DNA of 49,343 nt from Petralouisia muris (lineage in GTDB: Bacteria > Bacillota > Clostridia > Lachnospirales > Lachnospiraceae): NCBI RefSeq assembly GCF_004793545.1, contig NZ_SRYA01000036.1:1-49343 (forward strand), given 5' to 3'. The notes under the pieces were generated by a model. It was given only the letters and a program-made list of their open reading frames with translations, was not told the DNA's origin and ran no database searches. Shown here one piece after another: positions 24,426 through 33,766 of this stretch (its first letter is position 1; every line of letters begins with the position of its first letter). Made by a program: the position numbers and the translations under genes.

Positions 24426-25322
24426 TTACTTCCGTCTGCGCTCCATATCCTCTGCCATTTCCATCTGCTGTGCCGGTTTTACACTCCGCTTTGCAATCTC
24501 TGCCTGTTTGCGGCGCAGCTTTGCCAGGACGGATACCCTGCCATTTTTCCCTTTTGGGGACATATTATTCCGCCTGCCGTCGATCATGTTGTAATTCTGT
24601 TCTTCATCTATCTCGGAACTTCGAAGATACTCCCCATTCTCCATATATTTCTGCCAGTTTTCAAGAGGCGGCTTATCCATAGCATTGCTGGACTGCATCT
24701 GGATATGCCCACCGGATATTTCCTGATTTTGCGGCTCTGCGGTAAGCTGTGGCGGATTAAGGTAATCCTTGATCTGCTGCTGCACCGACTGGTCAAATCC
24801 ATGATATGCATGGTCTACAACCAGCTTCCCTTCTTCATCCAGCACAACCCATGCCACTTCCTTCCCATAAGTTTCATGCTCCATCAGAAAGAACTGCCTG
24901 CCTTCTATGATAATACTGTCAAAGGCAAGCCATTTCCCCTCCTTCCCCTTGATGTGGAAATCTGTTGTATCAAGAGACACAAGTGTGCCGGACGAACTTA
25001 TCCGGATAAACCCAGCTATGACAGTAAACCCATCTTTTTCAACATAGTAAGAAGTCACGACACCGCCCTTATTCAGCACAAGCACATCGCTGACGCTGAT
25101 CGAATGCCCGTGGAATGTCCTTGGCAGCTTCTCATTGAAACGCTTGCGAATTTCTCCTGGCTCGTCCTCCGGCTGCATCCGTGCCAAATACACCTGCTCA
25201 TAATCCTCATACTGTATCTGGATTCCCTTCTCCTGCAGCGCACGGTAAGGCCGGAACCGTATCTGCCTGTTTTCCGGGATATTTTTAAGCTGGTAAACAG
25301 CAAATTGGTTCACATCCATCAT
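24426..25322 (-). CDS. YodL/DUF4316 domain protein of conjugative elements
   Basis: This 298-residue protein has an N-terminal YodL-type domain (FAVYQLKNIPENRQIRFRPY then a Tyr/Asp segment, residues 1-55), the GHSISVSDVLVLNKGGVV motif near 75, an LPD28-like segment (FFLMEHETYGKEVAWVV near 145, HGFDQSVQQQ) and the DUF4316 tail (ENWQKYMENGEYLRSSEIDE, NYNMIDGRRNN). Both middle modules recur in the large protein encoded upstream. Such polyvalent proteins are thought to enter or protect in the recipient; this is family knowledge. It overlaps the previous gene by 4 bp. Confidence 0.85.
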   Translation of the reverse strand: MMDVNQFAVYQLKNIPENRQIRFRPYRALQEKGIQIQYEDYEQVYLARMQPEDEPGEIRKRFNEKLPRTFHGHSISVSDVLVLNKGGVVTSYYVEKDGFTVIAGFIRISSSGTLVSLDTTDFHIKGKEGKWLAFDSIIIEGRQFFLMEHETYGKEVAWVVLDEEGKLVVDHAYHGFDQSVQQQIKDYLNPPQLTAEPQNQEISGGHIQMQSSNAMDKPPLENWQKYMENGEYLRSSEIDEEQNYNMIDGRRNNMSPKGKNGRVSVLAKLRRKQAEIAKRSVKPAQQMEMAEDMERRRK

Positions 25323-25549
25323 TCGTCCTCCACCGGTTCCTCTTTGTACGGTTCCAAATCCATGTTTAAAAATGCTTCATCCGTAAGGAACCACAGCTTT
25401 TCCAGTGTGCTGTTAATAAGTGCAAGCATTTCTTCATCCCTGCCTATGTAGGGGATCACATTATATATTTCCTCTATGGTTGCCTGCCTGCTTTCCTTCT
25501 GGAACATTGCCATCAGGAAATATTCATTTTCCTCAAACCTCACCATCAT
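25319..25549 (-). CDS. Transposon-transfer assisting protein (TTRAP-like)
   Basis: This 76-residue acidic protein resembles the putative transposon-transfer assisting family. The recognisable features are FEENEYFLMAMF at the N-terminus, the segment around IPYIGRDEEMLALINSTLEK, and FLTDEAFLNMDLEPY. It overlaps both neighbours by 4 bp, indicating tight coupling. GGAGA lies about 10 nt upstream. The molecular role of the family is not known to me. Confidence 0.75.
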   Translation of the reverse strand: MMVRFEENEYFLMAMFQKESRQATIEEIYNVIPYIGRDEEMLALINSTLEKLWFLTDEAFLNMDLEPYKEEPVEDE

Positions 25550-28500
25550 AATTCCGGTTCTCCTTTCTTCTTTGCCTGTGCCTTCTGCCCCTGTTTTTCC
25601 TGTCCCGGTTTTTCCTTCTCCTGCGCTTTCATTCTTGCCTGCCGTTCCCGGAGGGCATTTAAGACAGACTGCTTCTTGCTGCCGCCGGATATGGCTCTGT
25701 CTGTTCTGGGGGCATTTTCAGCCGCTTTTTTCAGTTCTGCAGGCTGCTTTTCCGATACCTCTGTATCTCCAACAGATTTCCGTACCTCTGTGGCTGGATT
25801 CCTGTTTTCTTCCATCTGAACAGCTTTTCCTTCCTTTACCTCTGGCATTGTCTGTTGCGGAAGCGCTGCTTTCTCTTCCGGAGCTGATACTTCCTGCCCC
25901 GTCCTTTGTTCCAAAAGCATTGCTTCCATATCCGCAATCGCTTTCTGCACCAGCGGGCTTTCTCTGTAATGAGGAATTTCATTGATAAACTCTGTCTGAA
26001 TTTCACCCGCTACCATAAGGTCATAAGTCGTACCATCATAAATGCTGTCATCTTCTAATTGAATACCAATACTTTTTATGCCATTTAGCCTGTCCGCAGG
26101 GATTTTTTCATATAATTCCATTGCTTCCTGCAATGTCTCCAGACGCTCATGAAATTCCCCCAATATATGAAATTCTGAACACTCTGCCACATAAAATGTT
26201 ATAGACTGTTTCCGGTCTGCCCGCCCATTACTTTCAGGAATCTCCATATAGCCTTGCTTTTCATCCAGATATTTCTCCGCATTTTCCAGATATTCCTCCA
26301 ATGTCCCCGTCTTTTCCGTAGAGATTGGATTGATGTCAACCGGGATTCCTGCTATCTTTAATCCATCCTCATGGAGCGCACTGAAAAAAGCATCCTCCTT
26401 CAGATTGCCGCTGTAAGACACCACAACATCTATATCCGAGCCTTCATGGTACAGCCCTTCTCTGGTTCGGCTCCCATATACCCTTGCACCAAGCAGCTCC
26501 ACTTCCTCCGACAGCCCCATTTCATCAATCTGCGCCTGGGCATAACAGAGTACGGTTTCCTCAGTCCCTGCCCGGCTCTGACTGTTTAATGCAGGCTCCG
26601 GCTCTGTCATATCAGAAACCAGCGGCAGCTTCCCCTTCTCCGTTTCTTTCGCCTGTGCCTTCTGCAGATCTTCCTGTGCGACTGCTTCTGCCTTCTCCTG
26701 CAATTCCTCATAATCCATAACCTTACATGCCGTCATGGAGATTCCTTCATCAGAAAGGATTGCTTCCATCGCTTCACCGATGGATATATCTGGGTTATCA
26801 TACACGCCTCCGTCAATCTCCCGGAAATCTTTGCCATAAATCGTATAATCATAGCCGTCTGAAACCGTCTGGATGGAAAAATAGCCTTTTCCTGTCTGGT
26901 ATGCAATTTCAGCATCATAATTGTCGAGATATTCTTTTGCTTTCTGTAATGCCGACATCGTTTCCTCACGCACCCATTTTCCACTCAGGGAATATTTTTC
27001 TATGTCTGTGAGTGTTTCGATTCCATTCCTGCACTCAATCAGGGACATCCTGGAGGGCGGCTGCTCGCTGCTCTCCATGCCAAGCCGCTTGTCCACATGG
27101 TTTGGAATCTCATGATAAGCAGTAACTGCCGTATCCATATCTGAAAAATACTGATATGCCCTTTCCGCTTTGCCGCCCTCGGCATTCTGTATGACATAGT
27201 ATTGTGCAATGAATGGCGGTTCCGGCTTCATCTCTATTCCTTTTTCCGAAAAATACTCGCCAATGGCTTCCATTGCCCCCTGGTCAAATCCATGCTCCAA
27301 GTCCTCTGCCACCAGCTCCCCATTCTGATTGACGATAATAGAGGCAACGGAATCCCCATATTCCTCATGCTCCATCCGGTAAAACAGCTCGCCGCTGATC
27401 TCCTTTGCTTCTACCGTATGCCATGTGCCGAAATGCCCGGTTGCAATAAACCCTTTCGTTTCCTCATTAATCTGCACGTTTTCTTCCATCACTAATTCCT
27501 GTTCCCTTATCGCATCCCTTGCCAGCCCGATAAACCCGTCCAGTACCGCCGGGTGGCTGTTTACCACATAGTCAGCGTTCATGTCCATCCCCCGGTTTAT
27601 GTTTTCCGGTATCCCATATCCCTTTGCCCATGCCTTATTCCCAATAGAAAACCGCCCGTCATATTCCAAATGTTGTACGGTATTCGCAAGGATGAATACC
27701 ACACGTTCCGCACCGTATTCTTCAATGATCTCCTTAGCGGCGTCATACGCCAGATGCAGCCCGTCAAAGTTCTTCCGGATCGCGTCCTCAATGGCATTTT
27801 TGCAGTCCAGGTTCCGTTTTCTTGATTCCAGGTAATCATCCGCCCGGCCATGCTCCATTGCATAGGGAAGCGTATGCGTATAAAGCGGCGGGTAGGCTTC
27901 TTCCTCAAAATACTGCGCTGCCTCTTTCCTTATCCTCTGTTCCCTCTGGCTTACAAAATCCGGCAGTTCCGTAAATCCAAAGCTGTCTACAAAGTGCGCC
28001 GACACATGCCCTCCACGGTTCAGGACCACAATATCACTCACCGAAAGGGAATGCCCTGTATATCCTTTGGGATGATTGAGATTGAATTTCTCATAAATAG
28101 TGTCCAGGTCGTCCTGTTGCCCCAGCCTTCCGCCATAGAGCAGCGCATAATCGCCTCCCTCCACTTCCATCCCGCTTTTCTTTATAAAATCCATATTGAA
28201 AAACAGGTATTCCCTGCCTTTCCCCTTTTCATCAATCTGAAAAATGCCATACCAGTCATTGGTATCCGTATAGAGCAGTTCTTCATTGGAACGGATCACC
28301 GCATCGTGCATCTGTCCTTCCAATACAGAAACATCTAAGCCTGTGAGGGATTGCCGGAATTGCCCCGGCGTAGACATCCCTCCCACAAAATTCAGCTCCT
28401 CTCCCAAATTTAAAAATCCCCTTTCCGGGATTGGGATTGGCTGTATGGCAAGGACGGTTCCTGCATGGTTCACGACTACGTGATTCTCCAGCACGGCCGG

Positions 28501-30321
28501 ATCTCCGGGATCATCGCCAGACCCCCGCAGGTCATAGCGGTAAAATCCCTTCGGCACGTCCCCCTCCGCTATCCGTCCGTTAGAAAACAAAGCCGGTACT
28601 TCAAATACTTCTACTTCCTGATATTCCTCGTCCATTTCCCTTTCTTCCTTCTCCTTATGCACAGATTCCATCACCAGGTGGCTTTCCCATGCCCTGGCGT
28701 CAACGCCGAATATCCCGCCAGTCTCTAAAATGTCCTGTTCCGTATTCATTAATGTGGAACTCCCATCTTCATGCAGACTATATATAGGAAGCCCGGCATT
28801 GTGTAAGGCAGCCGCCCGTTCTACCGTAAGCGGCAGTACCGAATCATTCCGATAGCCAAAGTCATGCATCTGCAAAAGACCGATCTGGTTATCCGGCAGG
28901 AAGTCAATCTCCGCCTGTGCCTCCTCCATAATCCGCCCGATGTCCCGGCTTCCCGGATTTTCTGCCGCTTCTATCATTTCCCCGACCAACCTTTTTGTTT
29001 CCCTCAGATCATCCAGTTTATAAGCATAGCGGACAGCCAGGTTATGTCCCTCCCTTCCCAATGCCTCACGCCCATACTCCGCACGGCTGATGATAAGCTC
29101 CACTTGTATCAGTGTGGGAGATTTTGACGCATCTATGATATGCCCTGCATCTATATACAGGACATCATAGAAATCCGGCATATTTTCATTCCTTTCCGGA
29201 TTTTCAGAATCCTTCCATAAATCCAGATGCACGCCATGCTCTTTTAAGAACTGTTCCGGGCTTCCGTTTTCTCCCTTTTGCTCTGCAAATGTCTGTAACA
29301 GCCTTAGAAAATCCACCCTGCCTACATTGTCTACAAGGTAAAAGCGCTTTGCGTCCTCACCGGAAAGGGCAACCTGGAATACCAGATCATCCTCCCCCAG
29401 CTCCCTCTCAGCCTCTTTTTCTTTCTGCAGCTTCTGGATATTCTCTACCATGCTGTCAATGAAAGAGCCTGCCGTTTTCCGGATAAAATCCATAGAGCTG
29501 CGCAGCTCTTTCATCTCCATGCTGCTGGCCCATCCCGCCAGATACGGAAAGGAGTAGTCTGACACATCATCTAAACCGAAGAAACTACAGACCGTAAAAG
29601 CCACGCTCTCGGCCTCCGTTTCTATGGTCATCTTGTTTTTCTTCTCCCCAAGTTCCTCCATCACGTCCCGGTCATGGCACATGGCATGTGTCACTTCATG
29701 GATGGCTGTTTTCATGGTCTGCTTCTCGCTCATGCCATCCCGGATTACGATTTCTTTATTCACATTGCTGTAATACCCTTTAGTATCCCCTTCAATCTTT
29801 GCATAGCGCATAGGGGCCGGGGACACCATCCGGATCGCCTCCATGAAAATGTCAAAGTTCTCCACACTCCCCATCAGTTCCGGCGCATCCAGCTCCGGGA
29901 GCGGATCACCTTGCGTTTGCGAAATGTCAAATACCGTAGATACACGGAACCGTGGGATGATATGCTCCACTTCCTCCGTTTCCGGCTGTCCGTCCGGGCG
30001 CAGCACTGGCTCGTTTGTCTCCGGGTCAAATTTCTCCACTTCTTCTTTTTCCCTGATCGGCACAGGGGCAATAATCTTGATCCCCTTCTCCCCACGCTTC
30101 ACCTGACGGTGAAATTTTTTGCTCCATGTGCCGTAGCCTGCCACCAAGGTTGACTCCGGCTTTTGCATCGCTATCAAAAGCGTGTTGTTAAAGCTGTAAT
30201 TATGGAACTGCGACATCGTTTTCAGGTATTCCGTGTATTTTTCCGAAGTAAATAAATCCTTCACGCCCTGTTCCAGCCGTTCCGTAATCTCCTTTAACTG
30301 TTCTTCCCGTTTTCCGGCCAT
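25546..30321 (-). CDS. Giant polyvalent protein: ArdC-like, DUF3849, nucleotidyltransferase and LPD domains
   Basis: This predicted protein of 1591 residues is a string of domains. Residues about 1-290 are ArdC-like: an ssDNA-binding part (YSFNNTLLIAMQKPE, RGEKGIKII, VFDISQT) and a metalloprotease-like HEVTH near 209. YodL-like and GHSLSVSDIVVLNRGG modules follow (about 500-780), then DUF3849 (LYTHTLPYAMEHGRADDYLE to about 950), an LPD28-like segment (FYRMEHEEYGD near 985), a nucleotidyltransferase-like domain (YGSRTREG then SDIDVVV near 1297), and an LPD-type domain (FYVAECSEFHILGEFHERLE). The tail is low-complexity. GGAGG is 6 nt before ATG 30321; the upstream ATG has no site. ArdC proteins guard incoming ssDNA against restriction. 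The domain names LPD28 and YodL are from memory. Confidence 0.87.
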   Translation of the reverse strand: MAGKREEQLKEITERLEQGVKDLFTSEKYTEYLKTMSQFHNYSFNNTLLIAMQKPESTLVAGYGTWSKKFHRQVKRGEKGIKIIAPVPIREKEEVEKFDPETNEPVLRPDGQPETEEVEHIIPRFRVSTVFDISQTQGDPLPELDAPELMGSVENFDIFMEAIRMVSPAPMRYAKIEGDTKGYYSNVNKEIVIRDGMSEKQTMKTAIHEVTHAMCHDRDVMEELGEKKNKMTIETEAESVAFTVCSFFGLDDVSDYSFPYLAGWASSMEMKELRSSMDFIRKTAGSFIDSMVENIQKLQKEKEAERELGEDDLVFQVALSGEDAKRFYLVDNVGRVDFLRLLQTFAEQKGENGSPEQFLKEHGVHLDLWKDSENPERNENMPDFYDVLYIDAGHIIDASKSPTLIQVELIISRAEYGREALGREGHNLAVRYAYKLDDLRETKRLVGEMIEAAENPGSRDIGRIMEEAQAEIDFLPDNQIGLLQMHDFGYRNDSVLPLTVERAAALHNAGLPIYSLHEDGSSTLMNTEQDILETGGIFGVDARAWESHLVMESVHKEKEEREMDEEYQEVEVFEVPALFSNGRIAEGDVPKGFYRYDLRGSGDDPGDPAVLENHVVVNHAGTVLAIQPIPIPERGFLNLGEELNFVGGMSTPGQFRQSLTGLDVSVLEGQMHDAVIRSNEELLYTDTNDWYGIFQIDEKGKGREYLFFNMDFIKKSGMEVEGGDYALLYGGRLGQQDDLDTIYEKFNLNHPKGYTGHSLSVSDIVVLNRGGHVSAHFVDSFGFTELPDFVSQREQRIRKEAAQYFEEEAYPPLYTHTLPYAMEHGRADDYLESRKRNLDCKNAIEDAIRKNFDGLHLAYDAAKEIIEEYGAERVVFILANTVQHLEYDGRFSIGNKAWAKGYGIPENINRGMDMNADYVVNSHPAVLDGFIGLARDAIREQELVMEENVQINEETKGFIATGHFGTWHTVEAKEISGELFYRMEHEEYGDSVASIIVNQNGELVAEDLEHGFDQGAMEAIGEYFSEKGIEMKPEPPFIAQYYVIQNAEGGKAERAYQYFSDMDTAVTAYHEIPNHVDKRLGMESSEQPPSRMSLIECRNGIETLTDIEKYSLSGKWVREETMSALQKAKEYLDNYDAEIAYQTGKGYFSIQTVSDGYDYTIYGKDFREIDGGVYDNPDISIGEAMEAILSDEGISMTACKVMDYEELQEKAEAVAQEDLQKAQAKETEKGKLPLVSDMTEPEPALNSQSRAGTEETVLCYAQAQIDEMGLSEEVELLGARVYGSRTREGLYHEGSDIDVVVSYSGNLKEDAFFSALHEDGLKIAGIPVDINPISTEKTGTLEEYLENAEKYLDEKQGYMEIPESNGRADRKQSITFYVAECSEFHILGEFHERLETLQEAMELYEKIPADRLNGIKSIGIQLEDDSIYDGTTYDLMVAGEIQTEFINEIPHYRESPLVQKAIADMEAMLLEQRTGQEVSAPEEKAALPQQTMPEVKEGKAVQMEENRNPATEVRKSVGDTEVSEKQPAELKKAAENAPRTDRAISGGSKKQSVLNALRERQARMKAQEKEKPGQEKQGQKAQAKKKGEPEL

Positions 30322-30337
30322 AAATTTCCTCCATTCC

Positions 30338-30368
30338 CTGCCGGGACACCTATGTGGAATCCCGGCAG
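30338..30368. other. GC-rich intercistronic hairpin
   Basis: CTGCCGGGA (30338-30346) and TCCCGGCAG (30360-30368) form a perfect 9-bp stem, six bases upstream of the ribosome site of the giant polyvalent gene. It may adjust translation or mark an mRNA processing point. Confidence 0.55.
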
Positions 30369-30424
30369 ATAAGATATAAATAGAAAACGCCATCCCATCA
30401 TCTGCTGACAGTATGGCCTCCTGC

Positions 30425-31411
30425 TTATAATTCCTGTTCTTTTTTCTTTGCTAATTTCTGACTGCCCTTATGGTTTCCGGCAAGCCTGTCTTTTGCCTCT
30501 TTCAACTTTCCAAGCACGGAAGGCTTTCTTGCCCCATCTGCAATCCGGGAAGCATCCGACACCCGGCCTGCATAGCTGACAGCTTTCCTCGGACGGTCTG
30601 CCACTTCCTGTACATCTTCCTCCATGCCAAGCGCCTCTGACGGCCCTTTGTCGTCCATGTTAAGCAAAGCATTTAATTCTGACAGCCGTTCAATCTTCTC
30701 TGCAAGTTCGTCCTCCTTTGCAAACGGCTTCTCCACTTCCTCCCTTGCCGTGGCAAGCTGCTGTTGCACGGTTTCCAGTTTCACTTCCGATTCCGTCAGT
30801 TTTTTCTCAATCCCGGAAAGTGCATTGCTGATACGCTGCAGGTTCCCTAACGGGTCTTTCCCCACTTCAATCTGGTAGCTGCACTGCCGTTTGATGGTAA
30901 GCTGGTAGGTCTGATTAAAGCTGTCAAAATTAGCGGAAAGGGTAAAGCCGTGGAACTCCCCAATCTGACCGGCTGTTTTCACTGCTTTCAATCCGGCGCA
31001 GGCGGCAATCAGCGCCGTTCCTGCTTCTTTCCGGTCTGTGTACGCTTTCCCGCCGATGACCATAGAAAAATCATCTTTTTCCTTATCTTTCTCCAAAAGT
31101 GGCTTCACTGCCTCCGCATCTGCTTTTAAGCCTGCAATCCGCTCTTTCAGCGCTGTGATCTTCACTGGGTAATTCCTTGCGATCTCCGTTTCCAGGCGGT
31201 ACTTTTGGCTGGTATGGTTTGCCTTCAAAAGTTTCAGCTTGCTCACCTGGATGTCGAGATCCATCTTCTCTTTGATGTAGGGATTGCCCGTAGCCAGGGC
31301 TTTGATCTCTGCATAACTTAACGCCGTATCGTCCACGTCCTCACAGGCTCGTACCGGGGATTTACTGGTCATGATCTGGCTGATGAACTTCTGCTTGTTC
31401 TCCAAAATCTG
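30425..31411 (-). CDS. Methylase-helicase gene, 3' exon
   Basis: This 328-codon segment is the C-terminus of the SNF2-type methylase-helicase whose 5' part ends at 33767. It starts at CAG ATT TTG GAG AAC AAG (QILENKQKFISQIMTSKSPV), the normal continuation after the FDAYMW of the helicase, with SYAEIKALATGNPYIKEKMD and LKANHTSQKYRLE also typical. The frame extends upstream into intron sequence but has no start codon of its own. A coiled region and a basic tail follow. It makes sense only after removal of the group II intron. Confidence 0.88.
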   Translation of the reverse strand, partial: QILENKQKFISQIMTSKSPVRACEDVDDTALSYAEIKALATGNPYIKEKMDLDIQVSKLKLLKANHTSQKYRLETEIARNYPVKITALKERIAGLKADAEAVKPLLEKDKEKDDFSMVIGGKAYTDRKEAGTALIAACAGLKAVKTAGQIGEFHGFTLSANFDSFNQTYQLTIKRQCSYQIEVGKDPLGNLQRISNALSGIEKKLTESEVKLETVQQQLATAREEVEKPFAKEDELAEKIERLSELNALLNMDDKGPSEALGMEEDVQEVADRPRKAVSYAGRVSDASRIADGARKPSVLGKLKEAKDRLAGNHKGSQKLAKKKEQEL

Positions 31412-31452
31412 GTCGGGTAGGTCAGCGGTATTACTACCGCCTTCCCCCCTAA

Positions 31453-31486
31453 GAACCGTGCATGAAAGTTTCCCCTCACACGGCTC
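31453..31486 (-). ncRNA. Group II intron domain V
   Basis: A 34-nt hairpin on the minus strand starts GAGCCGTGTGAGG and ends CATGCACGGTTC, with a GAAA loop and an AGC catalytic triad at the base. This is the size and shape of domain V. A domain VI-like stem follows toward the 3' end. Confidence 0.82.
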
Positions 31487-31492
31487 AAGCAC

Positions 31493-33163
31493 TTATAAGC
31501 CCTGTGTCACCAGAGCCGGTTCATCAGTGTTTTTCAAGTAATATAATGCCCTATGGCATTCGGCATGTAACAACATTTTCTTTTCTTTGAAGTCCGCCCC
31601 TATCTCTGAATGGATTCTGAAGCCCCTCTCTACCGTGATTACTTCTCCACAGTGAGGGCATATTCCCTTCTGCGCTTTATAAAGAGCATTCAGCTTCTTT
31701 CTCCCGTTGATTTCCCGAAACATCCTCTCTGTATCCCTATCCTCGAAATATTCTGTAAACTTTTCATCAAATGGTGTCGCTTCCGATTTTGTTTTCAGCC
31801 ACCGTATGATATTGGTGTCCGTAGCATAAATCAAATGCAGTTCGAACGAATCTAACGTTTTAACGCTGAATGTCCAACTTCTCTTGCCAACCTGTCTGAA
31901 ATATTTCTTTGCAATCCATTTATGGCTCTTTTTCGGATGCCTGCGCTTACACCATTGCCACAGGCATCTCCAGACATCAAAATCAAACCGTTCAAATGCC
32001 TGTGAGGAAACATTATATTTCTGGAAATTCACCCAGCCACGAATGACCGGGTTCAGCTTGCGTATCAAATCCTCCTGCTTCATAGACGGATTTTTCTTGA
32101 TTATCTCCCTTATCTTGCTTATTATGGCTTTATAATTCTTTTTAGATGGTTTTGTAAGAAGTTTGTCTTTGTACCACCTTATGTTGCTTCCGAGAAAATC
32201 AAATCCATCTTCGATATGGGTAATGACTGTCTTTTCTTCTGACAATTCTAATCCTCTCTCTGATAGAAAATCCCGGATGATTGGAAGCACACCATTCTCC
32301 AACAATTCCTTGCTTTCGCCTGTAACAATAAAATCATCAGCATAGCGAATAAAATTTACTTTTGGTGAATATGGCTTCCCCCCGATGGTTCTCTTGTAGT
32401 ATTTCTCTTTCAATTTTACTTCCAGGCCATCTAAAACCATGTTACAGATAGTTGGTGAGATAGATGAACCTTGCGGGCTTCCCAAGTCTGTCGGGAATAA
32501 CCGCCCGGTTTCAATGTAACCGCTTTTTAGCCATTTACGCAGGATATCCTTGTCCATTGGGATGTTATCCAGAATCCATTCATGGCTGATATTATCGAAA
32601 CAGCCTTTGATATCTCCTTCTAACACCCACTTTGGGGATTTCCTTTTATTCAGACAGGTGAAACATTGTTCAATGGCGTCCTGCACACACCGTTTTGCCC
32701 GGAATCCGTAAGAATTCGGGTCGGCGGTGATTTCTGCAATCGGCTCCAATGCAAATTTATATAATGTCTGCATTGCCCTGTCCTTCATGCATGGAATACT
32801 TAATGGGCGCATTTTTCCGTTTTTCTTCGGTATATACACCCTCTTTAGTGGCAGGGGCTTATATCCCCTGCGCTTCAAGCTGAGAATCGCTTCGTATTTC
32901 AATTTTGGGGTAGACCATAATATTTTATCTACTCCTGCTGTTTTCTTGCCTTTATTACTTGTCACCCTCTTTACGGCTAAAGCACGTCCGTAAAAAGAAT
33001 GTGTGAGCAGCCACTGCAAGGATTTTACCTTGCCTGTCCTGCCCTGCTGATGAGCCTTTACGATACGCATTTGCAGTTTTTTAACGTATGCTTCGGCTTT
33101 GTTCCAGTCAATCCTGTTCCAAGCCTTTGCAACGTCAGAAGTCGCACACGTTTTACCGTTCAT
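31493..33163 (-). CDS. ltrA: Intron-encoded reverse transcriptase/maturase with HNH endonuclease
   Basis: This 556-residue intron protein makes cDNA, helps splicing and cuts target DNA. The RT domain has the YADD active site (FIRYADDFIVTG near residue 274), GSPQGSSISPTICNMVLD, and the fingers motif YIPKKNGKMRPLSIPCMKDR. The maturase domain follows (NPVIRGWVNFQKYN) and the C-terminus has an HNH domain (CPHCGE near 504, HAECHRALYY). ATG 33163 follows AAAGGAG by 8 nt; an earlier ATG extends the frame without a site. All motifs look intact, so the intron may be active. Confidence 0.92.
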   Translation of the reverse strand: MNGKTCATSDVAKAWNRIDWNKAEAYVKKLQMRIVKAHQQGRTGKVKSLQWLLTHSFYGRALAVKRVTSNKGKKTAGVDKILWSTPKLKYEAILSLKRRGYKPLPLKRVYIPKKNGKMRPLSIPCMKDRAMQTLYKFALEPIAEITADPNSYGFRAKRCVQDAIEQCFTCLNKRKSPKWVLEGDIKGCFDNISHEWILDNIPMDKDILRKWLKSGYIETGRLFPTDLGSPQGSSISPTICNMVLDGLEVKLKEKYYKRTIGGKPYSPKVNFIRYADDFIVTGESKELLENGVLPIIRDFLSERGLELSEEKTVITHIEDGFDFLGSNIRWYKDKLLTKPSKKNYKAIISKIREIIKKNPSMKQEDLIRKLNPVIRGWVNFQKYNVSSQAFERFDFDVWRCLWQWCKRRHPKKSHKWIAKKYFRQVGKRSWTFSVKTLDSFELHLIYATDTNIIRWLKTKSEATPFDEKFTEYFEDRDTERMFREINGRKKLNALYKAQKGICPHCGEVITVERGFRIHSEIGADFKEKKMLLHAECHRALYYLKNTDEPALVTQGL

Positions 33164-33766
33164 TTGCTTTACTCCTTTCAAAAATTCTATAAATTCTCTC
33201 GTAATCAAGCACCACGCGGAATTGGGCACCCTTTCGGGCAGGGCAAATCTTGAACCCCTATCCGGCTTCATTACAAAGCCGGCATTCGCTTCTTCCGCAA
33301 TCCTATACCCGCATTCCCAACGGCTTTCCTTACGGTCGGCTTGCCTTTGCAGGCGAGAATACGGGCTTGACACGTTCCACTTAATCAACAATTATCTGAT
33401 AGTTTAGGTCCCACCTCTACTCCGGCAGTTCTATGTCCGTGTATTCCCAATGTGGAAAGGAATATCCAACTGCACACCTTTTTGGTTCAAGCCTGTCAGC
33501 TACTTTGGCTTGTTCAGCCTTAACGAAGCTTACGGTGATTCAGTTAATTAACCATGCTATCAATAAAAAGCCTGCACCCTAACCGCCTTGTAGCTGGCAG
33601 CTTCATCCTCCCCTCACGGTTTGGATTCTAAATAGGGCTACGTTTATACCCGCTTCCGAACAGTGCCATTACTGGCAGAGCCGGGGGCAACGGCTTCATC
33701 CAACGGAATGGATGGTTTGGTCGGTATTACCGCCAAACAGTTAAATTAAGCGACTTCGTGTCGCAC

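Larger units (their letters stand above)
31412..33766 (-). mobile_element. Group II intron (2355 bp) with its own reverse transcriptase
   Basis: The intron begins at 33766 (minus strand) with GTGCGACACG, matching the group II 5' consensus GTGYG, and ends at 31412 with CTACCCGAC. Joining the flanks gives ATG TGG | CAG ATT TTG and restores the helicase reading frame. Domain V is visible at 31453-31486. The intron lies in the same strand as its host gene, as needed for splicing. Domains I-III occupy about 33164-33766. Boundaries could shift by a few bases because they are set by frame and consensus. Confidence 0.88.

Noticed and set aside
26425-26470. MNT/HEPN toxin-antitoxin pair
   Set aside because: Only a nucleotidyltransferase-like motif within a larger protein is seen; no HEPN gene lies next to it.
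30425-33391. Helicase gene truncated by a nonsense mutation, with an independent downstream gene
   Set aside because: The interruption begins GTGCG, contains an RT gene and domain V, and its removal restores the conserved frame, so it is a group II intron.
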